Shown here: one piece after another, positions 12,585-23,819 of the stretch
How positions within the stretch are numbered: position 1 is the first letter of the stretch
Layout of the letters: each line of letters opens with the position of its first letter
NCBI GenBank assembly: GCA_964019415.1
Contig: OZ025881.1
Coordinates: 821,201-885,200, forward strand
DNA from: Ianthella basta
Lineage: Eukaryota; Porifera; Demospongiae; Verongiida; Ianthellidae
Reading direction: 5' to 3'
DNA length: 64,000 bases
Program-made: the position numbers and the translations under genes
The notes under the pieces: generated by a model
Databases searched by the model: none
Told to the model about the DNA's origin: nothing
Seen by the model: the letters and a program-made list of their open reading frames with translations, nothing else

Positions 12585-14171
12585 GGAATTGCACAGGAAC
12601 ACAGCACACACTTGTGCATGTGCATGCAGTTGCTTCTAATGCATCCAGGCTGTACGTGGGGACTTTGTATGAGGGAGGAAGGGATGGCAGCAATGAAATT
12701 AGTACTACAGTGTCACAGTTGTTGTGCTGTGGAAGTAACAAGTGAAAGCTCTCCCTTCGATGAATACCTTAATTTTCACTCATGGGAAGGTCATATACAC
12801 GTGCACATACACACCAAGAGAACAGTAATGATTCTTGACTGAAGCACATTGCCATACAGTAGCAGAAACATGCAAAGTATACACTAATACAGTAATCACT
12901 TTCAGCAATTGCGTTAATTGCTCAATCTGTTATGTGTTGCGTTCAAGAACCATCTAACCTTGTCTACACCATAGAAAAGCTCTATAATTGAATGCCATCA
13001 CCCACCAAGCGGTCTTTAAGGTATGACACCATCCAGTATCTAATTTAATTTAGTGAATTTAATGAGTAGCATTGAACTATTGTACCAATAAGTATTTGTA
13101 TTGGCAAACACTATTTGTACACAGAAAACTGATGTTGCTACAATCATGATTGATCCCCTCCATGCAAGATTTAAACGCTATAGTTTTAGTTGTTGCAAAC
13201 ACTTGTATCCCTATACATATATAGGTATTCAGTGTACATGTATAAGGTGTGGTATCAGCTTTTTCAACATTTCTAAATTCTCTCAGTCATTGACAATTCT
13301 GATAGGACACATATGGCTAGGAGGAGTTGGCATGATGTATCAGCTGCTGCCTTCATGGCACCATGTCCAGTCCCTTAGCAAATTCTGCTCTTCTTACTCA
13401 AAACAGATTTAGTATTACTCTAGTCATTACTCAAAACACCGCTAAGTGTCCCTGAGCCCCCTGCACCTTCACTATACAAAGGGAGGTTGAATAACCAACA
13501 CTCTCATCACACTATAATTATTTTCATTGTACATAATGTGTTAGTTCAAGATGACTTCCTTAATTCTGAATCAGTTCCTACTCTGGTTCAGTTGTTCCTA
13601 TGAAGCAGACGTCTGTACTTCAGTTTTGTACATGCACTTCTGTATATGTAACTATAATGCATTTAAATTCTATTTGCCTTCTTCACATGCTATGTAGGTT
13701 ATATCGTAAGAGATTTCATTCAGCAGATACTCTAGTAAATATTCTTTCCATGAAGCAGACCTACTGTGATCCTTTAGGTCTGCATTTACTTCTACATATA
13801 TGGCGGTCAGTAAGGTCGGCTGCATGCTGCATGCATGCATATGGCTTGCTGTTTAGAGACTCTCCTTTAAATATTTTAGTTTAAATATTGATGATGTTAT
13901 GCAGGTATAAAATATAATTAATTCAAATACCGACTGCTTTACAAATTTTGCAAAAATAAAGTCTCGTCTAAGTCTAAATTAGAGCATACATGGTATGATG
14001 GCCTTGGGTGCATGTACTGAACTCTTGAACAGATGGATTCGAATCAATCCTGCAAACCATACCGTGACATCATTAGATACATTTCCCATTAGCCTGCCAC
14101 TTCCCATGGCATTCCCCATGGCTACCATCATCAAAGCCCTAGCTACAGGTGTACATATAGTGCGTGTGTGA

Positions 14172-14371
<200 letters not shown>

Positions 14372-15118
14372 GCACCCCATTAAACATCCAGGGAGAGGGG
14401 ATTCTCCTTTCATGATGACTCACACTTCCCACTACATACAGTTAGCAGAAGTGAAGAGCTGCTGGAGCTATTGCAAGGAAATTAGGTTATTGTGGTGACA
14501 GTAGGAGGTAACAGACTGTGGCAAGGTGTTTGACAGATGGTGATGAGCTGTGTGATGTGCTGTTGAGAGAGGAATGTGGTACTTTCCACAATCAACATTG
14601 GAGGTTAAGCTTTGTTGGCCATAGTGCCTGTACAATATCAGCCATGCCTCACAACTGGCCAGTTTGTCATATACTAGAGATCTCATGTGAAGGACAGATG
14701 TGGCACAGTGGCGGACCTGGGGGGGATACAGGAGTGTGAAGGAATCCCCCTTTTGCTACTCATTTGAAGGATAATTGGCAGATATTGGACCAGAAATAGG
14801 CATGGTGACAATACTTCAAGGGCACTGTGTGCATCTAACTACTTTAGAATTCCCCTTTCAGAAATTAATCCTATAGATCTGCCACTGCAGCGGCATGGAT
14901 GCTGGCTATACACAAACATCCATACACCATCTTAAGGGATCTCAGCATACAGAGCTGCAATAATGGCATGGGCCAACAGTAGATACATACTCTATTTTGT
15001 TTGAGAAGGTATACATAATAAACGCTAGTACACTCTACCTGATCACACCCATGCTAGTAAAAGGTGAAAGGAAAGCACATTAGCATTCATGGAAGAGTTA
15101 ATGACATCACAACTGTGA

Positions 15119-15126
15119 TGACGTCA
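15119..15126 (+). promoter_or_regulatory. CRE-like palindrome upstream of B1
   Basis: A perfect TGACGTCA lies 134 bases before the TATA box. A half-conserved copy, TGACATCA, lies 18 bases before it. The spacing ATCACAACTGTGAT between them is itself palindromic. TGACGTCA is the classic CREB/ATF bZIP site. The site is kept in B3 to B6, changed to TGCCGTCA in B2 and TGACATCA in A1, and absent from A-type promoters. Confidence 0.5.
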
Positions 15127-15252
15127 AGGAACAAATCCCAAATACAGCGCTTCTGCTCAGCACTTTGAGTTCTCCTACCTTTGTGCTATACCATAGTTCT
15201 GTAACAGCTGTTTTCCTATAAGGACTGTGTGACTTCACTTGATTCCACAATG

Positions 15253-15261
15253 TATATAAAG
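15253..15261 (+). promoter_or_regulatory. TATA box of B1
   Basis: TATATAAAG lies 109 bases before the ATG, followed by AGGGACAGAG. Confidence 0.8.
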
Positions 15262-15361
15262 AGGGACAGAGATCAGATTGGCAGCATCAAGTCAAGAGTC
15301 ATTCACAAGACACAAAGAGACTAAACATCCCAAGATAGTCCAAGAGCAGAACAGAGAGCAA

Positions 15362-15874
15362 ATGGAGTGGCAAGGCAAACTACTCAAGACCTTCCTCAAT
15401 ATTGCATCAGTGATCTACACACAGACATTTGGAGCACCAGTGAAGAGAGATACATGCACTAGCAGTGGTGATGTGATCGAGGATGGAAAGGCAAGACTGA
15501 CCAGCATCAATGACGCATTGTGCAACAATGTAACACAGTTTAGCTATGCTGTTAAAGACTTCAGTGAATTCAGTGAAGATGGCATAGCAAACAATGACAC
15601 TGATGTATATCTGGAAGCATTACTAAAGGATAGCAACTTTACACAAATGGTGAGAGAGGCAGTGCTCATGTGCTTCAGCAGTAGTACCACTGACTGCAAA
15701 CTTGCTAGAGCAGCCTTAACTCTACAGGACATTATCAACAGTTTCATTGATAAGTACAAAAGCAGTGGCGAGAATTTCACATATTACCTTGGTTGCAAAC
15801 CCACAGATGCAGAGATGCTTTGTTGGGCAAACAGATACACTGTGAATTTACTGAATAAAGTATTAGAAATGTAG
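15362..15874 (+). CDS. Secreted cysteine-containing family protein B1 (170 aa)
   Basis: This is a complete class B member. The signal peptide is residues 1 to about 24 (KTFLNIASVIYTQTFGA, with one extra Asn compared with A1). PVKRD follows, with a dibasic KR at 28-29. Six cysteines at 32, 54, 104, 112, 145 and 154 would suit three disulfides. N-glycosylation sequons are at N56, N78, N92 and N138. The region from about 85 to 135 (LEALLKDSNFTQMVREAV, then LTLQDIINSFIDKY) looks helical. The end is conserved: GCKPTDAEMLCWAN, then TVNLLNKVLEM. AATAAA at 15854 overlaps the last codons. I know no named family with this pattern; a small helical secreted protein is an inference. Confidence 0.85.
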   Translation: MEWQGKLLKTFLNIASVIYTQTFGAPVKRDTCTSSGDVIEDGKARLTSINDALCNNVTQFSYAVKDFSEFSEDGIANNDTDVYLEALLKDSNFTQMVREAVLMCFSSSTTDCKLARAALTLQDIINSFIDKYKSSGENFTYYLGCKPTDAEMLCWANRYTVNLLNKVLEM

Positions 15875-17424
15875 ACTGGAAGGAATAATGGTGACTACAG
15901 CTGCATGCATTCATATTCACTTTGTACTCATGTGACAGACAGTACCTTGCTCATTATCACATGTTAACTACAATTGACTGTATACTTTCACATCAGCACG
16001 TTATTATTCATAAGCATTGCCATAAAGTGTCTGATCAATGTATGATTATTGAGTATGAAGAGATCAAATCAATCATTACTATATGTAACAAAATCAGTCA
16101 ATCAATTGCAGGACATTATAACCTTGCATGCCTTCATCAGCTGCATGCATTCTTTATCAAACAAACATAGCAATGAGCCTCTATACGACCTTATCAATAC
16201 CAGGTTGGCAATGACTGCATTTAACTTGTATTTACAATCCATTGGATAATTACGTATATAATTACATAACTATTATAGTGGAACCTGTCTAAGACAGTCA
16301 CCTTCAGGCGATTTCTAAGTGAACTTTATAGAGAGGGAGGCTGGCTTGTTTTAGAGAGGTGACTGCTTAACTCAGTGGCCATCTTAGACAGGTTTCACTG
16401 TATTGTGATCTGTCTCATGATCAGCTCTTGCACAACATTAATAGGATGTGCTAACAATACAACACATAAATTAATATGGTAGGGGTTCATTGCTGAGTAA
16501 TGTGTAATAGTTCAGGAAGTTGTCGAATCAGGTTCTGCTAAAATTGTAATAGCTGAAGGAGATCCACAGACCGAAATGTCCTGTCCTCTATTTTGAAGTG
16601 CCTGCATGCTGAGTTCATGCTTGACAATTTCCCCTGGCTTCCTATATCAATGAAGTGGATTCATTGTTATATGATGGTCTCAGGTGTGTATGCATGCATA
16701 TTGCACTCGTGAACAGAAATGGAAACGGAACAAGACTGTGAACCACATCCATGTCATCATTAGATACACTTTCTCTATATACATTCCCCATGCAGGCATT
16801 CCCCATGGCTATACCATCACCAAAGCCCTATAGGTGTTCAAAGGGGATTCACCTTTCATGATGGCTCACACTTAAACTATGCACATTCATAGTATACACA
16901 CACACACACACAACCATGTATATATGTAAGTATCTGCACAGCACACAGCTAGGAATAGTTATGAATGTAAAGTGGCTGTAAGGTATGTATTGTGCTCACA
17001 TCATCAAATTGACATTATAGTCTGGAACTGTTACATGAGATCCAAGTTTGAGTGCTCGCAGGATGCCCAAGCTCCAAGGCCATTTAAATGAGTGGTATTG
17101 CCATTTGTGGGAATATATAAGTATACGAATTTATATTTACTGATCCCAAAGAGAAGGGGCAAAGGACAGCAATCTTCCTCTAAATCACTGACCTGTAAAT
17201 GGTAACTGTGACCAAATTATCACCAGATGTTCCTGTACACACATCCTCTTGCAACATAATATATCACATCCTGGCAAACAGGTGGAAACAAACCTGTAAA
17301 ATATTCTTGTTGTGGTGACATTCTGCTCAGCACTTCAAGTTCTCTACTTTTGTGCTATTATACCATATTTCTCTAACAGCTGTTTTCCTATAAGGACTGT
17401 GTGACTTCACTTGATTCCACAACA
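15875..17424. repeat. B-to-C spacer 1, ending in an A-type promoter
   Basis: It starts with the 3' flank shared by B and C genes (actggaaggaataatggtga), then a repeat with ccttcatcagctgcatgcatt also seen near 57.1 kb, the MITE at 16276, and a block related to the dispersed gaaccacatccatgtcatcatt repeat. The A-type upstream region follows (ggtggaaacaaacctgtaaaat and cttcaagttctctac). No gene is recognised. Confidence 0.7.
16276..16400. mobile_element. 125-bp MITE with TA target duplication
   Basis: The termini TAGTGGAACCTGTCTAAG and, in reverse complement, CAGTGAAACCTGTCTAAG match except at two bases. They are flanked by TA on both sides. CAGT-type termini with TA duplication suggest a pogo/Tigger-like (Tc1-mariner superfamily) MITE. 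A copy is in every B/C 3' flank. Confidence 0.7.
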
Positions 17425-17433
17425 TATATAAAG
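17425..17433 (+). promoter_or_regulatory. TATA box of the C1 locus
   Basis: TATATAAAG in an A-type promoter context, 109 bases before the original ATG at 17534, which is now cut off from the rest of the gene by a transposon. Confidence 0.75.
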
Positions 17434-17533
17434 AGGGACAGTGATCAGTTTGGCAGCATCAAGTCCAGATTCATTCCCAAGACACAAAGAGACAAAACAT
17501 CCCAAGATAGTCCAAGAGCAGAACAGAGAGTAA

Positions 17534-17584
17534 ATGGAGTGGCAAGGCAAACTACTCAAGACCTCGCATGTGGGACATGTCTGA
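17534..17584 (+). pseudogene. Disconnected 5' end of C1
   Basis: The family start codon and first ten codons (MEWQGKLLKT) are intact, then the reading enters the transposon at 17565 and stops after six more codons. The missing rest of the gene resumes at 18409. If transcribed from the TATA box, this would be a 16-codon upstream frame. Confidence 0.85.
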
Positions 17585-18408
17585 TTTGTTTACACAAGGT
17601 AATATGACACCTCAGAGGTATGAATTCCTGTGTTGCCATGGCTACGCGAGCATTGTCACGTGTTATCCGCGTGATTTGACAAGAAGTTCTGGAAGAAATC
17701 GCCTTAAAGCATAGTTTATGGCTGCTGCATACGTGCTTGAAGACGGGGGTGAGCTAAAACGTAGAGCTTTGATGGAATCGTTCGCGCGAAACAGCCGAAT
17801 GGCAAGAAGTAACACTGTCAGCCATTTTCGGAAATGTCACAAGAATATCACGTGTTATCATGTGCTAATAGGCCTTCGATTTGTCCTTTCAGGAAAACGT
17901 CGTGTCGTAGTCGTTGAGACGGTTTCTTGCTGAAATCAAGACTGAAACGGTTAGTCAAGTAAATTATCTAGCTTTTGCGAGAGGGATAATGTTTCGCATT
18001 TTTCCTATCGAGAGTTATGCGACCCAACATTTTCATGACCACAAAGCTGTGGTAGGTGGTAGTCTTCTTGCTGTAAGTTGTCAGCGGATCGCTTTAGCAA
18101 CTTATCCCTCTCGCAAAAGTTAACTAATATGAATGCGCATCCAATGATACCCTTCTTTACTTGCTGTAACTTTTCCTTGACTACGACATCGACATTTACT
18201 ACTCTTTCAGTGGGTTTGCGATTGCCGGTACAACTCGTTGTACCACAGTATTATTAACGACGCTTATTCATAGTGTTACAGAGCAGTCCATTGTCTCCCG
18301 TTCGGTGCTTGTCCCGCTCAGATCCAGCTAAGCTGATAGGAGATATGATCCAAAATACTTAGGCCAAAATCGGCCGCGCATTGTTTACATAGCCATGTCC
18401 CACATGCG
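17565..18408. mobile_element. 844-bp DNA transposon inserted in the signal-peptide codons of C1
   Basis: Compared with A genes, the sequence CAAGACCTTCCTC is split into ...GACCT and CTTCCTC. The inserted DNA begins CGCATGTGGGACATG and ends with its exact reverse complement, so it has terminal inverted repeats of at least 15 bp and an apparent 2-bp target duplication (CT). An inner 18-bp inverted repeat (17972-17989 and 18102-18119) is also present. There is no transposase; it is a non-autonomous element of unassigned class. Its base composition is richer in CpG than the flanks. Confidence 0.85.
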
Positions 18409-18895
18409 CTTCCTCATTGCATCAGTGATCTACACACTGACATTTGGAGCACCAGTGAAGAGAGATACATGCATTGGCAGTGGTGATGTGGCCGTGAATC
18501 CAATTGCAACACTTTCCAGCACCAACAACACATTGTGTATCAATGTAACACAGTTTAGCTGTGCTGTTAAAGACTTCAGTGGTGAATTCAGTGATGGTGG
18601 CATAGCAAACAAAGACATTGATTTGTATCTGAAAGCACTACTAAAGGATAGCAACTTTACACAGATGGTGAGAGAGGCAGTGCTCAAGTGCTTCAACAGT
18701 GGTACCACTGACTGTGGACTTGCTAAAGCAGCTTTAACTCTACAAGACACTATCAAAAAGTACACTGCTGAAAACATAACCCATAGCACTGAAGCTTATA
18801 TTACTAATGATAATTGTGCACTTACAGATGTAGAGACTCTTTGTTGGGCAAACACATACACTGTGAATTTACTAAATGAAGTATTTGGAAAGTAG
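18395..18895 (+). CDS. Secreted family protein C1 with a transposon-derived start (166 aa)
   Basis: The first ATG lies inside the transposon's right terminal repeat and reads MSHMR, then FLIASVIYTLTFGAPVKRDTC in the family frame. A hydrophobic core and a basic residue before it are thus restored, and a signal peptide is still plausible. The mature part is B-like: cysteines at 26, 48, 56, 99, 107, 141 and 150, sequons at NNT, NVT, NFT and NIT, LTLQDTIKKY, and an intact ETLCWANTYTVNLL end. The whole frame from the new ATG is open, so purifying selection or recent insertion is likely. The natural TATA box is 970 bases upstream. Expression is uncertain; the locus could equally be a pseudogene. 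Confidence 0.6.
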   Translation: MSHMRFLIASVIYTLTFGAPVKRDTCIGSGDVAVNPIATLSSTNNTLCINVTQFSCAVKDFSGEFSDGGIANKDIDLYLKALLKDSNFTQMVREAVLKCFNSGTTDCGLAKAALTLQDTIKKYTAENITHSTEAYITNDNCALTDVETLCWANTYTVNLLNEVFGK

Positions 18896-20531
18896 ACTGG
18901 AAGGAATATTATGGTGACTACAGCTGCATGCATTCATATTTACTTTGTACTCATGTGACAGACAGTACCTCACTCATTATCACATTTTAACCACAATTTT
19001 GACTGTATACTTTCACATCAGCATGTTATTATTCATAAGCAATACCATAAAGTGTCTGATCAATGTATGATTATTGAGTATGAAGAGATCAAATCAATCA
19101 TTACTACGTATATAGGGATAATGACGAATTGATTAGGAGCAAATATGTAACAAAATCAGTCAATCAATTGCAGGACACTATATATGACCTTGCATGCCTT
19201 CCTCAGCTGCATGCATTCTTTATCAATCAAACATAGCAATGAGCCTCTATACGACCTTATCAATACCAGGCTGGCAACGTCTGCATTTAACTTGTATTTA
19301 CAATCTATTGGATAATTACGTATATAATTACATAACTATTATAGTGGAACCTGTCTAAGACAGTCACCTTCAGGCAATTTCTAAGTGAACTTTATAGAGA
19401 GGTGGCTGCTCTGCAGAGGTGAATTGCAATACTTTAGTGCTATTCGGGGCGAGGGAGGCTGGCTTGTTTAAGAGAGGTGACTGCTTAACTCAGTGGCCAT
19501 CTTAGACAGGTTTCACTGTATTGTGATCTGTCTCATGATCAGCTGTTGCACAACATTAATAGGATGTGCTAACAATACAACACATAAATTAATATGGTAG
19601 GGGTTCATTGCTGAGTAATGTGTAATGGTTCAGGAAATTGTCGAGTCAGGTTCTGCTAAAATTGTAATCGTTGAAGAAGATCCACAGACCGAAATGTCCT
19701 GTCCTCTATTTTGAAGTGCCTGCATGCTGAGTTCATGCTTGACAATTTCCCCTGGCTTCCTATATCAATAAAGTGGATTCATTGTTATATGATGGTCTCA
19801 GGTGTGTATACATATTGCACTCGTGAACAGAAATGGAATTGGAACAAGACTGTGAACCACATCCATGTCATCATTAGATACACTTTCTCTATATACATTC
19901 CCCATGCAGGCATTCCCCATGGCTATACCATCACCAAAGCCCTATAGGTGTTCAAAGGGGATTCACCTTTCATGATGGCTCACACTTAAACTATGCACAT
20001 TCAGTATACACACACACATGTACAGTATATATGTAAGTATCTGCACAGCACACAGCTAGGAATAGTTATGAATGTAAAGTGGCTGTAAGGTATGCATCGT
20101 GCTCACATCATCAAATTGACATTATAGTCAGGAACTGTGACATGAGATCTAAGTTTGAGTGCTCGCAGGATGCCCAAGCTCCGAGGCCATTTAAATGAGT
20201 GGTATTGCCATTTGTGGGAATATATAAGTATACGAATTTATACTTACTGATCCCAAAGAGAAGGGGCAAAGGACAGCAATCTTCCTCTAAATCACTGACC
20301 TGTAAATGGTAACTGTGACCAAATTATCACCAGATGTTCCTGTACACACATCCTCTCGCAACATAATATATCACATCCTGTCAAACAGGTGGAAACAAAC
20401 CTGTAAAATATTCTTGTTGTGGTGACATTCTGCTCAGCACTTCAAGTTCTCTACTTTTGTGCTATTATACCATATTTCTCTAACAGCTGTTTTCCTATAA
20501 GGACTGTGTGACTTCACTTGATTCCACAACA
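18896..20531. repeat. C-to-A spacer 1
   Basis: The same organisation as the B-to-A spacers: shared 3' flank, ccttcctcagctgcatgcatt repeat, MITE (longer form), gaaccacatccatgtcatcatt block and A-type promoter region. A short extra segment with ctacgtatatagggataatgac near 19105 is shared with 47965 and absent from the B1 flank. No gene is seen. Confidence 0.7.
19342..19518. mobile_element. 177-bp MITE, long form
   Basis: The same termini and TA flanks as the copy at 16276, but with about 52 more internal bases (ggtggctgctctgcagagg...). This indicates that the short form is an internal deletion. Confidence 0.7.
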
Positions 20532-20540
20532 TATATAAAG
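20532..20540 (+). promoter_or_regulatory. TATA box of A2
   Basis: TATATAAAG, 109 bases before the ATG, in the A-type promoter context (attcttgttgtggtgacattctg upstream). Confidence 0.8.
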
Positions 20541-20640
20541 AGGGACAGTGATCAGTTTGGCAGCATCAAGTCCAGATTCATTCCCAAGACACAAAGAGAC
20601 AAAACATCCCAAGATAGTCCAAGAGAAGAACAGAGAGCAA

Positions 20641-21144
20641 ATGGAGTGGCAAGGCAAACTACTCAAGACCTTCCTCATTGCATCAGTGATCTACACACTG
20701 ACATTTGGAGCACCAGTGAAGAGAGATACCTGCATTGGCAGTGGTTCCCGTAATGTGATCAACTGCAATGGAAACTTTACGACAGATATTGTCAACATCA
20801 CAGACACATTGTGTGCCAATTGCAATGAAACTCTGTTGGACTGTTCTTTTGGTCTTAATAGCATCAGAGTATGTGACCTTGATAGGTATCTGGAACCACT
20901 ACTCATTCGAAGCAAAACCAACTATTCACAGATGGCGAGTCAGGCAGTGGAACTGTGTTTCAACAGCAGTGCCACTGACTGTACTGGTGCACAGGATTGC
21001 AAGCGTGCTACAGCAGTTGTAAAGCTCCAAGCCATCATCAAAGGTGCCATTGCTAAATACAGTGAACATGGTGTTCAGAATGCACAACTAATTCCTGATA
21101 ATATCAAACCTGCTCGTATCCTAGGATACAGAGAGGGTGACTGA
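20641..21144 (+). CDS. Secreted cysteine-rich family protein A2, C-terminally truncated (167 aa)
   Basis: Class A, very close to A1. It differs at a few residues, notably NIKPA instead of NCKPA. It ends RILGYREGD from the CCTAGG repeat like A1. The signal peptide, KR site and nine mature cysteines are present, starting with DTC at 31. The Cys in NCKP and the one in LCWA, both present in A7, are both missing here. Together with the odd cysteine count this suggests loss of a disulfide pair. The promoter is A-type, without the CRE palindrome. Confidence 0.75.
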   Translation: MEWQGKLLKTFLIASVIYTLTFGAPVKRDTCIGSGSRNVINCNGNFTTDIVNITDTLCANCNETLLDCSFGLNSIRVCDLDRYLEPLLIRSKTNYSQMASQAVELCFNSSATDCTGAQDCKRATAVVKLQAIIKGAIAKYSEHGVQNAQLIPDNIKPARILGYREGD

Positions 21145-22732
21145 GGAATTGCACAGGAACACAGCACACACTTGTGCATGTGCATGCAGTTGCTTCTAAT
21201 GCATCCAGGCTGTACGTGGGGACTTTGTATGAGGGAGGAAGGGATGGCAGCAATGAAATTAGTACTACAGTGTCACAGTTGTTGTGCTGTGGAAGTAACA
21301 AGTGAAAGCTCTCCCTTCGATGAATACCTTAATTTTCACTCATGGGAAGGTCATGTACACGTGCACATACACACCAAGAGAACAGTAATGATTCTTGACT
21401 GCAGCACAATGCCATACAGTAGCAGAAACATGCAAAGTATACACTAATACGGTAATCACTTTCAGCATTTGCGTTAATTGCTCAATCTGTTATGTGTTGC
21501 GTTCAAGAACCATCTAACCTTGTCTACACCATAGAAAAGCTCTATAATTGAATGCCATCACCCACCAAGCGGTCTTTAAGGTATGACACCATCCAGTATC
21601 TAATTTAATTTAGTGAATTTAATGAGTAGCATTGAACTATTGTACCAATAAGTATTTGTATTGGCAAACACTATTTATACACAGAAAACTGATGTTGCTA
21701 CAATCATGATTGATCCCCTCCATGCAAGATTTAAACGCTATAGTTTTAGTTGTTGCAAACACTTGTATCCCTATACATATATAGGTATTCAGTGTACATG
21801 TATAAGGTGTGGTATCAGCTTTTTCAACATTTCTAAATTCTCTCAGTCATTGACAATTCTGATAGGACACATATGGCTAGGAGGAGTTGGCATGATGTAT
21901 CAGCTGCTGCCTTCATGGCACCATGTCCAGTCCCTTAGCAAATTCTGCTCTTCTTACTCAAAACAGATTTAGTATTACTCTAGTCATTACTCAAAACACC
22001 GCTAAGTGTCCCTGAGCCCCCTGCACCTTCACTATACAAAGGGAGGTTGAATAACCAACACTCTCATCACACTATAATTATTTTCATTGTACATAATGTG
22101 TTAGTTCAAGATGACTTCCTTAATTCTGAATCAGTTCCTACTCTGGTTCAGTTGTTCCTATGAAGCAGACGTCTGTACTTCAGTTTTGTACATGCACTTC
22201 TGTATATGTAACTATAATGCATTTAAATTTTATTTGCATTCTTCACATGCTATGTAGGTTATATCGTAAGAGATTTCATTCAGCAGATACTCTAGTAAAT
22301 ATTCTTTCCATGAAGCAGACCTACTGTGATCCTTTAGGTCTGCATTTACTTCTACATATATGGCGGTCAGCGAGGTCGGCTGCATGCTGCATGCATGCGT
22401 ATGGCTTGCTGTTTAGAGACTCTCCTTTAAATATTTTAGTTTAAATATTGATGATGTTATGCAGGTATAAAATATAATTAATTCAAATACCGACTGCTTT
22501 ACAAATTTTGCAAACATAAAGTCTCGTCTAAGTCTAAATTAGAGCATACATGGTATGATGGCCTTGGGTGCATGTACTGAACTCTTGAACAGATGGATTC
22601 GAATCAATCCTGCAAACCATACCGTGACATCATTAGATACATTTCCCATTAGCCTGCCACTTCCCATGGCATTCCCCATGGCTACCATCATCAAAGCCCT
22701 AGCTACAGGTGTACATATAGTGCGTGTGCGAG

Positions 22733-22829
<97 letters not shown>

Positions 22830-23710
22830 GCACCCCATTAAACATCCAGGGAGAGGGGATTCTCCTTTCATGATGACTCACACTTCCCACTACATACAGT
22901 TAGCAGAAGTGAAGAGCTGCTGGAGCTATTGCAAGGAAATTAGGTTATTGTGGTGACAGTAGGAGGTAACAGACTGTGGCAAGGTGTTTGACAGATGGTG
23001 ATGAGCTGTGTGATGTGCTGTTGAGAGAGGAATGTGGTACTTTCCGCAATCAACATTGGAGGTTAAGCTTTGTTGGCCATAGTGCCTGTACAATATCAGC
23101 CATGCCTCACAACTGGCCAGTTTGTCATATACTAGAGATCTCATGTGAAGGACAGATGTGGCACAGTGGCGGACCTGGGGGGGATACAGGAGTGTGAAGG
23201 AATCCCCCTTTTGCTACTCATTTGAAGGATAATGGGCAGATATTGGACCAGAAATAGGCATGGTGACAATACTTCAAGGGCACTGTGTGCATCTAACTAC
23301 TTTAGAATTCCCCTTTCAGAAATTAATCCTATAGATCTGCCACTGCAGCGGCATGGATGCTGGCTATACACAAACATCCATACACCATCTTAAGGGATCT
23401 CAGCATACAGAGCTGCAATAATGGCATGTGCCAACAGTAGATACATACTCTATTTTGTTTGAGAAGGTATACATAATAAACGCTAGTACACTCTACCTGA
23501 TCACACCCATGCTAGTAAAAGGTGAAAGGAAAGCACATTAGCATTCATGGAAGAGTTAATGACATCACAACTGTGATGCCGTCAAGGAACAAATCCCAAA
23601 TACAGCGCTTCTGCTCAGCACTTTGAGTTCTCCTACCTTTGTGCTATACCATAGTTCTGTAACAGCTGTTTTCCTATAAGGACTGTGCGACTTCACTTGA
23701 TTCCACAATG
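21145..23710. repeat. A-to-B spacer 2
   Basis: Nearly the same as spacer 1, with a shorter microsatellite. It has no insertion at the ctttttcaacat site (21820-21830), which makes it the empty-site reference for the 1.18-kb insertion found in spacers 3 to 5. In its promoter region the CRE palindrome is changed to TGCCGTCA. Confidence 0.75.
22733..22826. repeat. (GT)n microsatellite
   Basis: About 94 bases of GT with one GTAT interruption; the shortest of the spacer microsatellites. Confidence 0.97.
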
Positions 23711-23719
23711 TATATAAAG
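23711..23719 (+). promoter_or_regulatory. TATA box of B2
   Basis: TATATAAAG, 109 bases before the ATG of B2. Confidence 0.8.
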
Positions 23720-23819
23720 AGGGACAGAGATCAGATTGGCAGCATCAAGTCAAGAGTCATTCACAAGACACAAAGAGACTAAACATCCCAAGATAGTCCA
23801 AGAGCAGAACAGAGAGCAA

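Noticed and set aside
17718-18123. Two open frames of about 70 codons inside the C1 transposon
   Set aside because: No transposase motif is visible and both are short; part of the second overlaps an inner inverted repeat.
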